Shown here: piece by piece, positions 44,865-56,463 of the stretch
Position numbering within the stretch: position 1 is the first letter of the stretch
How the letters are laid out: each line of letters opens with the position of its first letter
The notes under the pieces: model-generated
Database searches by the model: none
What the model was told of the DNA's origin: nothing
Seen by the model: the letters and a program-made list of their open reading frames with translations, nothing else
Assembly: GCF_900996245.1 (NCBI RefSeq)
Contig: NZ_CAAJGK010000052.1
Location: forward strand, 434,001-498,000
DNA length: 64,000 nt
Direction of reading: 5' to 3'
DNA from: Paraburkholderia sp. BCC1886
GTDB lineage: Bacteria > Pseudomonadota > Gammaproteobacteria > Burkholderiales > Burkholderiaceae
Program-made: the position numbers and the translations under genes

Positions 44865-45965
44865 GTGGCCCATAAACTCCTGAACGACACTTTCCTGCGC
44901 GCGCTGCTGCGCCAGCCGACCGAATACACGCCTGTCTGGCTGATGCGTCAGGCCGGTCGTTATCTGCCGGAGTACAACGCCACACGCAGTCGTGCCGGCA
45001 GTTTTCTCGGCCTGGCCAAAAACCCGGCGTACGCCACCGAAGTTACGCTGCAACCGCTCGAACGTTATCCGCTCGACGCAGCCATCCTGTTTTCCGACAT
45101 TCTCACGGTGCCCGACGCAATGGGCCTCGGCCTCGAGTTCGTCACCGGCGAAGGCCCGCGTTTCGCGCGGCCCGTGCGCACGGAAGACGACGTGGCCCGT
45201 CTCGCGGTGCCGGATATCGACGCGACGCTGCGCTACGTGACCGACGCCGTGCGCGAAATCCGTACGGCGCTGACCGACGCACAAGGCCGTCAACGCGTGC
45301 CCCTCATCGGTTTTTCGGGCAGCCCGTGGACGCTCGCGTGTTACATGGTCGAAGGCAGTGGCTCGGCCGACTTCCGCACGGTCAAATCCATGCTTTACGC
45401 GCGCCCCGACCTGATGCACCGCATTCTCGACGTCAACGCGCGTTCGGTCGCGGCCTACCTGAATGCGCAGATCGAAGCCGGCGCGCAAGCGGTGATGATT
45501 TTCGACACTTGGGGCGGCGCACTGGCGGACGGCATTTACCAGCGGTTCTCGCTTCACTACATCCAGCAGGTCGTCAGCCAGTTGAAACGCGACCACGACG
45601 GCGAGAAAGTGCCCGTCATCACGTTCACGAAGGGTGGCGGTCTGTGGCTGGATCAAATCGCCGATATCGGCGTCGATGCGGTCGGTCTCGACTGGACCGT
45701 GAATCTGGCCAATGCCCGCGAGCGCGTTGGTAACAAGGTCGCGCTGCAGGGCAATATCGACCCGTCCGTCCTGTTCGCTCCGCCGTCGGTCATCCGGGCG
45801 GAAGCGCGCGCGGTGCTCGACAGTTTCGGCAACTATCCGGGGCACGTTTTCAATCTTGGTCACGGCATCTCGCAGTTTACGCCGCCGGAGAATGTCGTTG
45901 AACTCGTCGACGAAGTGCATCGCCACAGCCGTGCCATTCGCAGCGGCACGCGTGCACCGGCATGA
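44865..45965 (+). CDS. hemE: Uroporphyrinogen decarboxylase
   Basis: A 366-residue cytosolic enzyme that removes four acetate carboxyls from uroporphyrinogen III to give coproporphyrinogen III in haem synthesis. The substrate-binding MRQAGRYLPEY is at residues 27-37, the catalytic aspartate is in FSDILTVPDAMG, and GNIDP and NLGHGI are present near the C-terminus. The start is GTG at 44865, which gives the canonical N-terminus LLNDTFLRALL. It is divergent from the PheC-like gene. Confidence 0.96.
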   Translation: MAHKLLNDTFLRALLRQPTEYTPVWLMRQAGRYLPEYNATRSRAGSFLGLAKNPAYATEVTLQPLERYPLDAAILFSDILTVPDAMGLGLEFVTGEGPRFARPVRTEDDVARLAVPDIDATLRYVTDAVREIRTALTDAQGRQRVPLIGFSGSPWTLACYMVEGSGSADFRTVKSMLYARPDLMHRILDVNARSVAAYLNAQIEAGAQAVMIFDTWGGALADGIYQRFSLHYIQQVVSQLKRDHDGEKVPVITFTKGGGLWLDQIADIGVDAVGLDWTVNLANARERVGNKVALQGNIDPSVLFAPPSVIRAEARAVLDSFGNYPGHVFNLGHGISQFTPPENVVELVDEVHRHSRAIRSGTRAPA

Positions 45966-46079
45966 TGCTGTAATCCTTGCCGTTTTTGCTGCGATGCCGC
46001 GAAGTGGGCTCTTGGTCTAAGGATAAATTTCCCGCCCCGGGGCCGTCCATTGGCCCTCTCGCAGATGTCAAGACTTGAC

Positions 46080-46088
46080 TTATGCACA
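46080..46088 (+). promoter_or_regulatory. DnaA box TTATGCACA
   Basis: An exact match to TTATNCACA, 297 bases upstream of priA. Confidence 0.5.
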
Positions 46089-46269
46089 TTTATCACGCTG
46101 CGGCGCGGTAGAAGCTTTCGTCCTGCACGGACCCTTGCACATTGCCGGCACATTTGATCCGGGCCTTATCTGGCAAGGCTTTGGCGGGACCAGGCGGGAA
46201 TGTGCGGAACCCCACAGAAGGCCGCTGCGACGCGGTTTCCGGCGCTTCGAAGCGAAGTTCTCAACAAAG

Positions 46270-46278
46270 TTATCCACA
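46270..46278 (+). promoter_or_regulatory. DnaA box TTATCCACA
   Basis: An exact match to the strong DnaA box, about 107 bases upstream of the priA start. Confidence 0.55.
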
Positions 46279-46384
46279 GGCCAGCGGACCGATTGCAATT
46301 GTTCAGCGGAATCCAAAACTTAGCGCGAAAGTTGAGGTTTTACTTTAACTTCGACGTGACGAATTCCCCTGCACGGAAACCGGC

Positions 46385-48640
<2,256 letters not shown>

Positions 48641-48826
48641 CGCGCTCGCCGGTCGCTCCGGTCGTCCCACTCGCCGCCGCGCGTTACTTCTTTGTCTCAT
48701 ATCCATAGAGCGAATGGTCGTTTCGTTTTGCGCAATAGCTGGCCTATATTTCGGCAAATCGGCGCAATTTCAGGCACAACTCCAACATTCCGCGCCGACG
48801 CAATTCAACTTCCTCGGGGCATGGCG

Positions 48827-50248
48827 ATGAGCAATACCAATACAACGCTGGAAAGCGGCCGGGCGCCGGCGAACCCGCAAACCGCGCGTGGCGGCGGGCT
48901 CTTTTCCACTGAAGACTGGTGGGCCGTCTGGGTCGGGCTGCTGGCGATCGTGGTCGCGTGGGCGCTGTTCGCGTCCGGCAGCAGCATCAAGTGGCTGGCG
49001 GTGGCGCCCGCCAAATGGTCGAGCGTGGCGCAGGCCGCGCACGATATCGGCCAGCATCTGCCTAACTACGTCGCGCTGTTCGTCGCGTTCGCGGTGGTGT
49101 TCGGCGTGAGCCTCGCTGCGCTCGGGCAGCGAATCGGCGCGTTTCTCGGCTCGTTCCTGATTCTCTTCGTCGCCTCCGCGGTGATCTTCACGATCGGCGC
49201 GTGGACCAGGGCATCGACCTATAACCTCGAACCGCCGCTCGTCGCGCTGGCGCTCGGTCTGATCGTCTCGAACGTGTTCACGTTGCCCAGCTGGTTCTCG
49301 GCGGGTCTGCGCGTCGAGTTTTATATCAAGGTGGGAATCGTGCTGCTCGGCGCGACCTTGCCGTTCACGCTGCTGGTGTGGGCGGGTCCGGTCGCGCTCG
49401 GCCAGGCGACCATCGTGTCGCTCGCCACGTTCTTCGTGATCTTCTTCGCCGCCAAGGCGTTCGGTCTGGACCATCGCTTCGCCGCCGTGCTGGGCGTCGG
49501 CGGCGCGGTTTGCGGCGTCTCGGCGGCCATCGCCATTGCCGGCGCCGTGCGCGCGAAGCGCGAACAGGCGTCGGTGGCCATCACGCTGGTCGTGCTGTGG
49601 GCGATCGTGATGATCTTCGTGCTGCCGTTCGCGTCCCGTTCGCTGGGCTTGTCGACCGGCGTGGCGGGCGCCTGGATCGGCACGTCGGAATTCGCCGACG
49701 CTGCCGGTATCGCCGCGGCGCAGGCGTACGGCGATCTCGCTAGTCACGCGGGCGGCGCGATTGCCGGTGCGCCGGAAGCATCGGTACAGGCCTTCACGCT
49801 GATGAAAGTGGTCGGCCGCGATATCTGGATCGGCATCTGGGCTTTCGTGCTGGCGATCGTCGCGACGACGCGCTGGGAAACCCAGGAAAGCGGCGTCAAG
49901 GCGCGCGTGGATGCGCGCGAAATCTGGGCGCGCTTCCCGAAATTCGTGATTGGTTTCGTGATCGCGTCGGCGCTCGTCACGTGGATTGCCAGCCACTATT
50001 CGCTGGCCGATTACCGCAAGGTGGTGACACCCGATTTCGTCGCGCCGATCACTGCATTGCGCGTCTGGGCGTTCACGTTCTGTTTCCTGAGCATCGGGCT
50101 GACCACGCGTTTGCGTTCGCTCTCGTCCACCGGATGGAAGCCGTTCCTCGCGTTCACGGTGGGCGTGGTGGTCAATATCGCGATTGGCTACGCGCTGTCG
50201 GCGCACCTGTTCGCGCCGTACTGGAACAGCTTCGGGCAGGGTTCGTAA
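48827..50248 (+). CDS. YeiH-family putative sulfate exporter
   Basis: A 473-residue membrane protein of the UPF0324/YeiH family with about 11-12 hydrophobic segments. The GLDHRFAAVLGVGGAVCGVSAAIAIAGAV stretch and the re-entrant-like FYIKVGIVLLGATLPF are typical. It is longer than E. coli YeiH (about 350) owing to an N-terminal region with extra membrane segments. The transport function is a family-level prediction only. GGGG lies seven bases before the ATG at 48827; another ATG is at 48821. Its stop overlaps the next start (TAATG). Confidence 0.82.
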   Translation: MSNTNTTLESGRAPANPQTARGGGLFSTEDWWAVWVGLLAIVVAWALFASGSSIKWLAVAPAKWSSVAQAAHDIGQHLPNYVALFVAFAVVFGVSLAALGQRIGAFLGSFLILFVASAVIFTIGAWTRASTYNLEPPLVALALGLIVSNVFTLPSWFSAGLRVEFYIKVGIVLLGATLPFTLLVWAGPVALGQATIVSLATFFVIFFAAKAFGLDHRFAAVLGVGGAVCGVSAAIAIAGAVRAKREQASVAITLVVLWAIVMIFVLPFASRSLGLSTGVAGAWIGTSEFADAAGIAAAQAYGDLASHAGGAIAGAPEASVQAFTLMKVVGRDIWIGIWAFVLAIVATTRWETQESGVKARVDAREIWARFPKFVIGFVIASALVTWIASHYSLADYRKVVTPDFVAPITALRVWAFTFCFLSIGLTTRLRSLSSTGWKPFLAFTVGVVVNIAIGYALSAHLFAPYWNSFGQGS

Positions 50249-50550
50249 TGGGCTGGGCTGTCCGTCGCCGCGCGAGGCAGCCGGACGCCGCGGCCGTTCA
50301 GGCCGCGCGGAGCACTCAGGTGACTGCGGTAACCTGCCCCACGCCGGAAGCATCCCACTCGCCGCGCTGCGCAGACTGCGCGCATCGCGTCGAGAATCGG
50401 GATTCGCTGGAGCAGGCGATTCCAGGGCTGGTGGTGTTCAGTTCCGGATTCGGCGCGAGCGTGGCGGACAGCCGGCTATGCCGGCTGCACGACCAACTCG
50501 TTTCGCCCGATGACGCCTGCGCGCGTTTCGCACCCGTACAGCGCCACTAA
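50248..50550 (+). CDS. Small cysteine-rich protein, translationally coupled to the YeiH-type gene
   Basis: A 100-residue soluble protein I cannot assign. The first 35 residues are basic. The rest has CADC, then IPGLVVFSSGFGASVADSRLC, then LCRLH and a final Cys in DDACARF, giving a C-x2-C ... C-x2-H ... C pattern that could bind zinc or another metal. The start ATG shares one base with the upstream stop codon (TAATG), and GCAGGG is a fair ribosome binding site, so it is probably made together with the transporter. A regulatory or metal-related role is a guess. Confidence 0.65.
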   Translation: MGWAVRRRARQPDAAAVQAARSTQVTAVTCPTPEASHSPRCADCAHRVENRDSLEQAIPGLVVFSSGFGASVADSRLCRLHDQLVSPDDACARFAPVQRH

Positions 50551-50616
50551 CGCATCTCCTCAGGCGCGCCGCCTCAGGCTCGCCGCCTCAGGCTCGCCTC
50601 CCCCGCCTTCCCCGCC

Positions 50617-50787
50617 TCACTCGTTCACTGCGGCCCTCGCATCGCCCGTCGATGCCCGCGAGGCCGCGCGCGGCCGTCCTTCTTCGGGCGGGCGCCGGTT
50701 CGCCCCAATCGTGGCGCCGCGGATGAACAGCACCGCGCAGGCCGCGCACATCGCCCAAATGCCCAGTACCACCAGCCACTTTTCCAT
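50617..50787 (-). CDS. Small single-span membrane protein
   Basis: A 56-residue frame: one hydrophobic helix (about 4-23, KWLVVLGIWAMCAACAVLFI), then a positively charged tail rich in Arg and Pro, predicting the C-terminus in the cytoplasm. GAGGACAGGAC directly precedes the ATG on the minus strand, which supports translation. No family is recognised. Confidence 0.5.
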   Translation of the reverse strand: MEKWLVVLGIWAMCAACAVLFIRGATIGANRRPPEEGRPRAASRASTGDARAAVNE

Positions 50788-50843
50788 GTCCTGTCCTCGA
50801 ACCCCGTACCGTTTTATATGCATGCCGCAAAGGCCGCATGTCG

Positions 50844-51027
50844 TTGATGTGTGTTAACGGCGCGTGGTATGAACTCATAAGGGTAAAGACGAAAAGAATC
50901 ACGCCAGGGAAAATACGGATCGCAACCAGCGCGCCGAACTGTCCGGGTCTATCCGCCTCAAACGCCCGTGCCATGGCGCTTTCCATTGGGTGCAACCGGC
51001 TCTCTGGAATGGTTGCACCTTTTTTTT
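50844..51027 (+). ncRNA. Candidate small RNA or attenuated leader upstream of putA
   Basis: A promoter-like TTGATG-N18-TATGAA (50844-50873) is followed about 115 bases later by a perfect intrinsic terminator. The transcript would be about 145 nt and would end 70 bases before putA. It could be an independent small RNA or a leader whose terminator is bypassed under some conditions. No open frame with a ribosome binding site is evident inside. Confidence 0.4.
50989..51027 (+). terminator. Rho-independent terminator 70 bases upstream of putA
   Basis: GGTGCAACC pairs with GGTTGCACC around 13 bases, followed by eight T on the plus strand. Confidence 0.88.
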
Positions 51028-51097
51028 GGGAAGCGTACGATTCGCCAACTTTTTAGTCTTTTCACCGGCATATCGTCTGGTATCCCAAGAAGGAAAC

Positions 51098-54000
51098 ATG
51101 GCTAGCACCACCCTTGGCGTCAAGGTCGACGACCTCCTGCGTTCCCGGCTGAAAGATGCCGCGACCCGTCTCGAACGCACTCCGCACTGGCTGATCAAGC
51201 AGGCGATTTTTGCGTACCTCGAAAAGATCGAGCACGGGCAGTTGCCGCCCGAGTTGTCGGGTGTCACCGGCTCGGCGGATCTGGCCGACGGCACGTCGGT
51301 CGAGCACGAGGAAGATGGTGCGTCGCATCCGTTCCTCGATTTCGCGCAGAACGTGCAGCCGCAATCGGTGTTGCGCGCGGCGATCACCGCCGCGTATCGC
51401 CGGCCCGAACCGGAATGCGTGCCGTTCCTGCTGGGTCAGGCGCGCTTGCCGGCCAATCTCGCGGGCGACGTGCAAGCCATGGCGGGCAAACTGGTCGGCA
51501 CCCTGCGCGGCAAGAGCCGGGGCGGCGGTGTAGAAGGGTTGATCCACGAATTCTCGCTGTCGAGCCAGGAAGGCGTGGCGCTGATGTGTCTGGCCGAAGC
51601 GCTGCTGCGTATTCCCGACCGCGCCACGCGCGACGCGCTGATCCGCGACAAGATCAGCAAGGGCGACTGGAAATCGCATATGGGTCAGGCGCCGTCGATG
51701 TTCGTCAACGCCGCGACCTGGGGCTTGATGATCACCGGCAAGCTGGTCACGACCAATAGCGAAACGAATCTGTCCTCGGCGCTCACGCGTCTGATCGGCA
51801 AAGGCGGTGAGCCGCTGATCCGCAAGGGCGTGGACATGGCCATGCGTCTGATGGGCGAACAGTTCGTCACCGGCGAGAACATCTCCGAGGCGCTCGCCAA
51901 TAGCCGCAAATACGAAGCGCGGGGCTTCCGCTACTCGTACGACATGCTCGGCGAAGCGGCGACCACCGAGGCCGACGCACAGCGCTACTACGCGTCGTAC
52001 GAGCAGGCGATCCACGCCATCGGCAAGGCGGCCGGCGGCCGCGGCATCTACGAAGGCCCGGGTATCTCCATCAAGCTGTCGGCGCTGCACGCGCGCTACT
52101 CGCGCTCGCAGCAGGAACGCACGATGAGCGAACTGCTGCCGCGCGTGCGCTCGCTCGCGATCCTCGCGCGCCGCTACGACATCGGCCTGAACATCGACGC
52201 CGAAGAAGCCGACCGCCTCGAAATCTCGCTCGATCTGCTCGAAGCACTGTGTTTCGATCCGGAACTGGCCGGCTGGAACGGCATCGGCTTCGTGGTGCAG
52301 GCGTACCAGAAGCGGTGCCCGTTCGTGATCGACTACCTGATCGATCTGGCGCGCCGCAGCCGTCACCGCATCATGGTCCGCCTCGTGAAGGGCGCGTACT
52401 GGGATACCGAAATCAAGCGTGCGCAAGTGGACGGACTCGAAGGCTATCCGGTCTACACGCGCAAGATCTACACGGACGTGTCGTACGTCGCCTGCGCGAA
52501 GAAACTGCTCGCCGCGCCGGATGCCGTCTATCCGCAGTTCGCCACGCACAACGCGCACACGCTGTCGGCCATCTATCACCTCGCCGGCAACAACTACTAC
52601 CCCGGCCAGTACGAGTTCCAGTGTCTGCACGGCATGGGCGAGCCGCTGTACGAAGAGGTCACCGGACGCGGCAAACTGAACCGTCCGTGCCGCGTCTATG
52701 CACCGGTCGGCACGCACGAAACGTTGCTCGCGTATCTGGTGCGTCGTCTGCTGGAAAACGGCGCGAACACTTCGTTCGTGAACCGCATCGCCGATGAAAG
52801 CGTCGCCATCGACGACCTGATCGCCGACCCGGTCGACGAAGCATCGAAGATCGTGCCGCTCGGCGCGCCGCACGCGAAGATTCCGCTGCCGCGCAATCTG
52901 TTCGGCAGCGAGCGTCTCAATTCGATGGGCCTCGATCTGTCGAACGAGCACCGGCTGGCGTCGCTGTCGTCGGCGCTGCTGGCGAGTGCGCATCATCCGT
53001 GGCGCGCCACGCCGATGCTCGAGACCAACGAAACCACTGCGGGCGTCGCGAAGGACGTGCGCAATCCGGCGGATCATCGCGACCTCGTGGGTACCGTGGT
53101 GGAAGCCACCGCCGAAGACGTGAGCGCAGCGCTCGCGCATGCAGTCGCCGCTGCGCCGATCTGGCAAGCCACGCCGGTCGACGCACGGGCCGATTGCCTC
53201 GCCCGCGCCGCCGATCTGCTCGAAGCGCAGATGCACACGCTGATGGGACTGGTCGTGCGCGAAGCCGGCAAGTCGCTGGCGAACGCGGTCGCGGAAATCC
53301 GCGAAGCAATCGACTTCCTGCGCTATTACTCGACGCAAATCCGCAACGAGTTTTCCAACGATACGCATCGCCCGCTCGGGCCCGTGGTGTGTATCAGCCC
53401 ATGGAATTTCCCGCTGGCGATTTTCATGGGCCAGGTGGCCGCCGCATTGGCCGCGGGCAACACCGTGCTCGCCAAGCCCGCCGAACAGACTCCGCTGATC
53501 GCCGCACAGGCCGTGCGCATTCTGCGCGAAGCCGGCGTGCCGGCCGGCGCCGTGCAACTGCTGCCGGGCGACGGCGAAACGGTGGGCGCGGCGCTGGTCG
53601 GCGATTCGCGCACCCGTGCTGTCATGTTCACCGGTTCGACCGAAGTCGCGCGTCTGATCAACCGGACGCTGTCGGGTCGCCTCGATCCGGATGGCAAGCC
53701 GATTCCGCTGATCGCCGAAACCGGCGGCCAGAACGCGATGATCGTCGACTCGTCGGCGCTTGCCGAACAGGTCGTCGCCGACGTGCTGCAGTCGTCGTTC
53801 GATTCCGCCGGTCAACGGTGTTCGGCGTTGCGCGTTCTTTGTCTGCAGGACGACGTCGCGGACCGCACGCTCGAGATGCTGACGGGTGCGATGCGCGAAC
53901 TCGCGGTGGGCAATCCCGACCGGCTGTCGATCGACGTGGGTCCGGTGATCGACCTCGACGCGAAACGCGGCATCGACGCGCACATCGCCGCGATGCGCGA

Positions 54001-55027
54001 CAGGGGTCGCAAGGTCGAGCAGCTGGCGATGCCCGAGGGCGGCGCGCAAGGCACCTTCGTACCGCCGACGCTGATCGAGCTCGACAGCATCGACGAGCTG
54101 AAGCGCGAGGTGTTCGGTCCGGTGCTGCACGTGGTGCGTTATCGCCGCAGCCAGCTCGACAAATTGCTCGAGCAGATCCGCACGACGGGTTACGGCCTGA
54201 CGCTCGGCATCCATACGCGAATCGACGAAACGATCGCGCATGTGATCAGCCGCGCGCACGTCGGCAATATTTATGTGAACCGCAACGTGATCGGCGCGGT
54301 GGTGGGGGTTCAACCGTTCGGCGGCGAAGGTCTGTCGGGAACGGGGCCGAAAGCGGGCGGCGCGTTGTATCTGCAACGCCTGCTGGCCACGCGGCCGGCC
54401 GGGTTGCCGAAGTCGCTCGCGCAGTCGCTGATCGCCGAGGTACCGCAAGCCGGCAAAAACAGCGACAATCCGTCCGCCGCGCTGACCGCTCTGCGCGACT
54501 GGCTGATCGCCGAGCAGCAGCCGGTGCTGGCAGCGCGCTGCGACGGTTATCTGTCGCATGTACCGGCGGGCGCGACGGCGGTATTGTCCGGTCCCACCGG
54601 TGAGCGCAACACCTACACGCTGGGCGCGCGCGGCACCGTGCTGTGCATTGCGGCGACCGCCAGCGGGGCGCGCGTGCAATTGGCCGCGGCGCTCGCAACG
54701 GGCAATCACGCGTTGTTCGAAGGCGCAGCCGGCGAGCAGCTGGTGGCGCAATTGCCCGCGGCGCTTGCGTCGCATGCGAGCGTGAAGAAGAGCGCGGATG
54801 CGTCGTTCGACGCGGTGCTGTTCGAAGGCGACAGCGACGAGCTGCTGACGCTGGTGAAGGAAGTGGCCAAGCGGGCGGGCCCGATCGTCTCGGTCCAGGG
54901 CGTCGCGGCGCGCGCACTGGAAAGCGGCGAGGAAGACTACACGCTCGAGCGTCTGCTGACGGAACGCTCGGTCAGTGTCAATACCGCGGCGGCAGGCGGT
55001 AATGCGAATTTGATGACGATCGGCTGA
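51098..55027 (+). CDS. putA: Trifunctional PutA: proline repressor, proline dehydrogenase, P5C dehydrogenase
   Basis: A 1309-residue protein oxidising proline to glutamate. Residues 1-48 are a ribbon-helix-helix (TTLGVKVDDLLRSRLKDAA, then TPHWLIKQAIFAYLE) for autorepression. The FAD proline dehydrogenase barrel spans roughly 130-560, with MVRLVKGAYWDTEIKRAQ near residue 430. The aldehyde dehydrogenase covers about 570-1110, with catalytic Cys908 in SAGQRCSALR. A C-terminal domain related to an aldehyde dehydrogenase fold ends the protein, as in long type B PutA. The start at 51098 has AAGAAGGAAA upstream. A terminator in the leader may add control. Confidence 0.95.
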   Translation: MASTTLGVKVDDLLRSRLKDAATRLERTPHWLIKQAIFAYLEKIEHGQLPPELSGVTGSADLADGTSVEHEEDGASHPFLDFAQNVQPQSVLRAAITAAYRRPEPECVPFLLGQARLPANLAGDVQAMAGKLVGTLRGKSRGGGVEGLIHEFSLSSQEGVALMCLAEALLRIPDRATRDALIRDKISKGDWKSHMGQAPSMFVNAATWGLMITGKLVTTNSETNLSSALTRLIGKGGEPLIRKGVDMAMRLMGEQFVTGENISEALANSRKYEARGFRYSYDMLGEAATTEADAQRYYASYEQAIHAIGKAAGGRGIYEGPGISIKLSALHARYSRSQQERTMSELLPRVRSLAILARRYDIGLNIDAEEADRLEISLDLLEALCFDPELAGWNGIGFVVQAYQKRCPFVIDYLIDLARRSRHRIMVRLVKGAYWDTEIKRAQVDGLEGYPVYTRKIYTDVSYVACAKKLLAAPDAVYPQFATHNAHTLSAIYHLAGNNYYPGQYEFQCLHGMGEPLYEEVTGRGKLNRPCRVYAPVGTHETLLAYLVRRLLENGANTSFVNRIADESVAIDDLIADPVDEASKIVPLGAPHAKIPLPRNLFGSERLNSMGLDLSNEHRLASLSSALLASAHHPWRATPMLETNETTAGVAKDVRNPADHRDLVGTVVEATAEDVSAALAHAVAAAPIWQATPVDARADCLARAADLLEAQMHTLMGLVVREAGKSLANAVAEIREAIDFLRYYSTQIRNEFSNDTHRPLGPVVCISPWNFPLAIFMGQVAAALAAGNTVLAKPAEQTPLIAAQAVRILREAGVPAGAVQLLPGDGETVGAALVGDSRTRAVMFTGSTEVARLINRTLSGRLDPDGKPIPLIAETGGQNAMIVDSSALAEQVVADVLQSSFDSAGQRCSALRVLCLQDDVADRTLEMLTGAMRELAVGNPDRLSIDVGPVIDLDAKRGIDAHIAAMRDRGRKVEQLAMPEGGAQGTFVPPTLIELDSIDELKREVFGPVLHVVRYRRSQLDKLLEQIRTTGYGLTLGIHTRIDETIAHVISRAHVGNIYVNRNVIGAVVGVQPFGGEGLSGTGPKAGGALYLQRLLATRPAGLPKSLAQSLIAEVPQAGKNSDNPSAALTALRDWLIAEQQPVLAARCDGYLSHVPAGATAVLSGPTGERNTYTLGARGTVLCIAATASGARVQLAAALATGNHALFEGAAGEQLVAQLPAALASHASVKKSADASFDAVLFEGDSDELLTLVKEVAKRAGPIVSVQGVAARALESGEEDYTLERLLTERSVSVNTAAAGGNANLMTIG

Positions 55028-55112
55028 GCGAACCTCACCGGTCCTCAATAAATCGGAAGCGGTACGGCGACCCCGAAACCGCTCCATCCACACCTGGTAC
55101 CAAGGAGAAGCT

Positions 55113-56261
55113 ATGCAATACAAGATGAAACAGCTGGCAGGCGCAGCGATGGTTGCGGCGATGTCGCTGGCGGGGACGGCTCATGCGCAATCGACCGAAG
55201 ACGTGAAGATCGGCTTCGCCGGTCCGATGACGGGCGCACAGGCTCATTACGGCAAGGACTTTCAGAACGGCATTACGTTGGCGGTGGAAGACATGAACGC
55301 GACCAAGCCGGTGATCGGCGGCAAGTCGGTTCGCTTCGTGCTGGATTCGGCCGATGACCAGGCTGACCCGCGCACCGGTACGACCGTCGCGCAAAAGCTG
55401 GTGGACGACGGCATCAAGGGCATGCTCGGCCACTTCAACTCGGGCACCACGATCCCGGCTTCGCGTATCTACGCGAACGCGGGCATCCCCGAAATCGCGA
55501 TGGCAACGGCGCCGGAATACACGCAGCAAGGTTTCAAGACGACCTTCCGCATGATGACGTCCGACACGCAGCAAGGTTCGGTCGCCGGCACGTTCGCGGT
55601 GAAGACGCTGGGCATGAAGAAGATCGTGATCGTCGACGACCGTACGGCTTACGGCCAGGGTCTCGCGGATCAGTTCGAGAAGGCTGCGAAGGCTGCGGGC
55701 GGCAAGATCGTCGATCGTGAGTTTACGAACGACAAGGCCGTCGACTTCAAGTCGATCCTGACCAAGCTGAAGGGAACCAACCCGGATCTGGTGTACTACG
55801 GCGGCGCGGATTCGCAAGCGGCGCCGATGGTCAAGCAGATGAAGCAACTGGGCATCAAAGCCCCGCTGATGGGCGGCGAAATGGTTCACACGCCGACCTT
55901 CATCCAGCTCGCGGGCGATGCCGCGAACGGCACGGTGGCCTCGCTCGCCGGCCTGCCGCTGGAAGAAATGCCGGGCGGCAAGGACTACGTCGCGAAGTAC
56001 AAGAAGCGTTTCAACGAAGACGTGCAAACGTACTCGCCGTACGCGTACGACGGCGCGATGGCCATGTTCACGGCAATGAAGAAGGCGAACTCGACCGATC
56101 CGGCCAAGTACCTGCCGTTGCTCGCGAAGACCTCGATGCCGGCAGTGACGGCAGCGAACCTCGCCTACGACGGCCAGGGCGATCTGAAGAACGGCGGCAT
56201 CACGCTGTACAAGGTGGTCGACGGCAAGTGGACGACGCTGCAAAGCGTGGGCGGCAAGTAA
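55113..56261 (+). CDS. Branched-chain amino acid ABC transporter substrate-binding protein, LivK-like
   Basis: A 382-residue precursor with a signal peptide (about 1-26, ending AHA-Q). Mature sequence VKIGFAGPMTGAQAHYGKDFQNG and later YGQGLADQFEKAA, YYGGADSQAAPM and YSPYAYDGAMAMF match LivJ/LivK proteins for leucine, isoleucine and valine. No permease or ATPase genes adjoin it, so it must use a transporter encoded elsewhere. AAGGAGAAG precedes the start and a terminator follows. Confidence 0.9.
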   Translation: MQYKMKQLAGAAMVAAMSLAGTAHAQSTEDVKIGFAGPMTGAQAHYGKDFQNGITLAVEDMNATKPVIGGKSVRFVLDSADDQADPRTGTTVAQKLVDDGIKGMLGHFNSGTTIPASRIYANAGIPEIAMATAPEYTQQGFKTTFRMMTSDTQQGSVAGTFAVKTLGMKKIVIVDDRTAYGQGLADQFEKAAKAAGGKIVDREFTNDKAVDFKSILTKLKGTNPDLVYYGGADSQAAPMVKQMKQLGIKAPLMGGEMVHTPTFIQLAGDAANGTVASLAGLPLEEMPGGKDYVAKYKKRFNEDVQTYSPYAYDGAMAMFTAMKKANSTDPAKYLPLLAKTSMPAVTAANLAYDGQGDLKNGGITLYKVVDGKWTTLQSVGGK

Positions 56262-56292
56262 GCCGCGCTGGCTGTTTGCTTCGAGCCTGGAG

Positions 56293-56318
56293 AACCCCGC
56301 TTTGGCGGGGTTTTTTTA
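56293..56318 (+). terminator. Rho-independent terminator after the LivK-like gene
   Basis: AACCCCGC pairs with GCGGGGTT around TTTG, followed by a T run. Confidence 0.92.
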
Positions 56319-56406
56319 TGGGGTGTGCAATTAAGGCCGTTGCCCTGTTAGCCATTCGTCCAGGGTTCTCTTGAAAAACATTTGATCGACAATTTCCTCG
56401 CGCGTT

Positions 56407-56448
56407 TTGCCGTTGAAACACGCAAATTGTATACGAGACATTTCGTAT
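56407..56448 (+). promoter_or_regulatory. Candidate promoter with overlapping operator of the MqsRA-like module
   Basis: TTGCCG (56407-56412) and TATACG (56430-56435) are 17 bases apart. The dyad ATACGA-GACATT-TCGTAT (56431-56448) overlaps the -10, as expected for autoregulation of a toxin-antitoxin operon. Confidence 0.5.
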
Positions 56449-56463
56449 GAATGGGAGGTACAA

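Larger units (their letters stand above)
45966..46384. other. hemE-priA intergenic stretch with two DnaA boxes
   Basis: About 420 bases. DnaA boxes TTATGCACA (46080-46088) and TTATCCACA (46270-46278) lie 190 bases apart on the same strand. TTGACT at 46075-46080 could be a -35 element overlapping the first box. No protein gene was seen. Confidence 0.5.

Noticed and set aside
51062..55123. A very long open frame on the minus strand opposite putA
   Set aside because: It mirrors putA codon for codon, is Arg/His/Gln-rich, has no domain features and no ribosome binding site; it results from the GC-biased codon use of putA.
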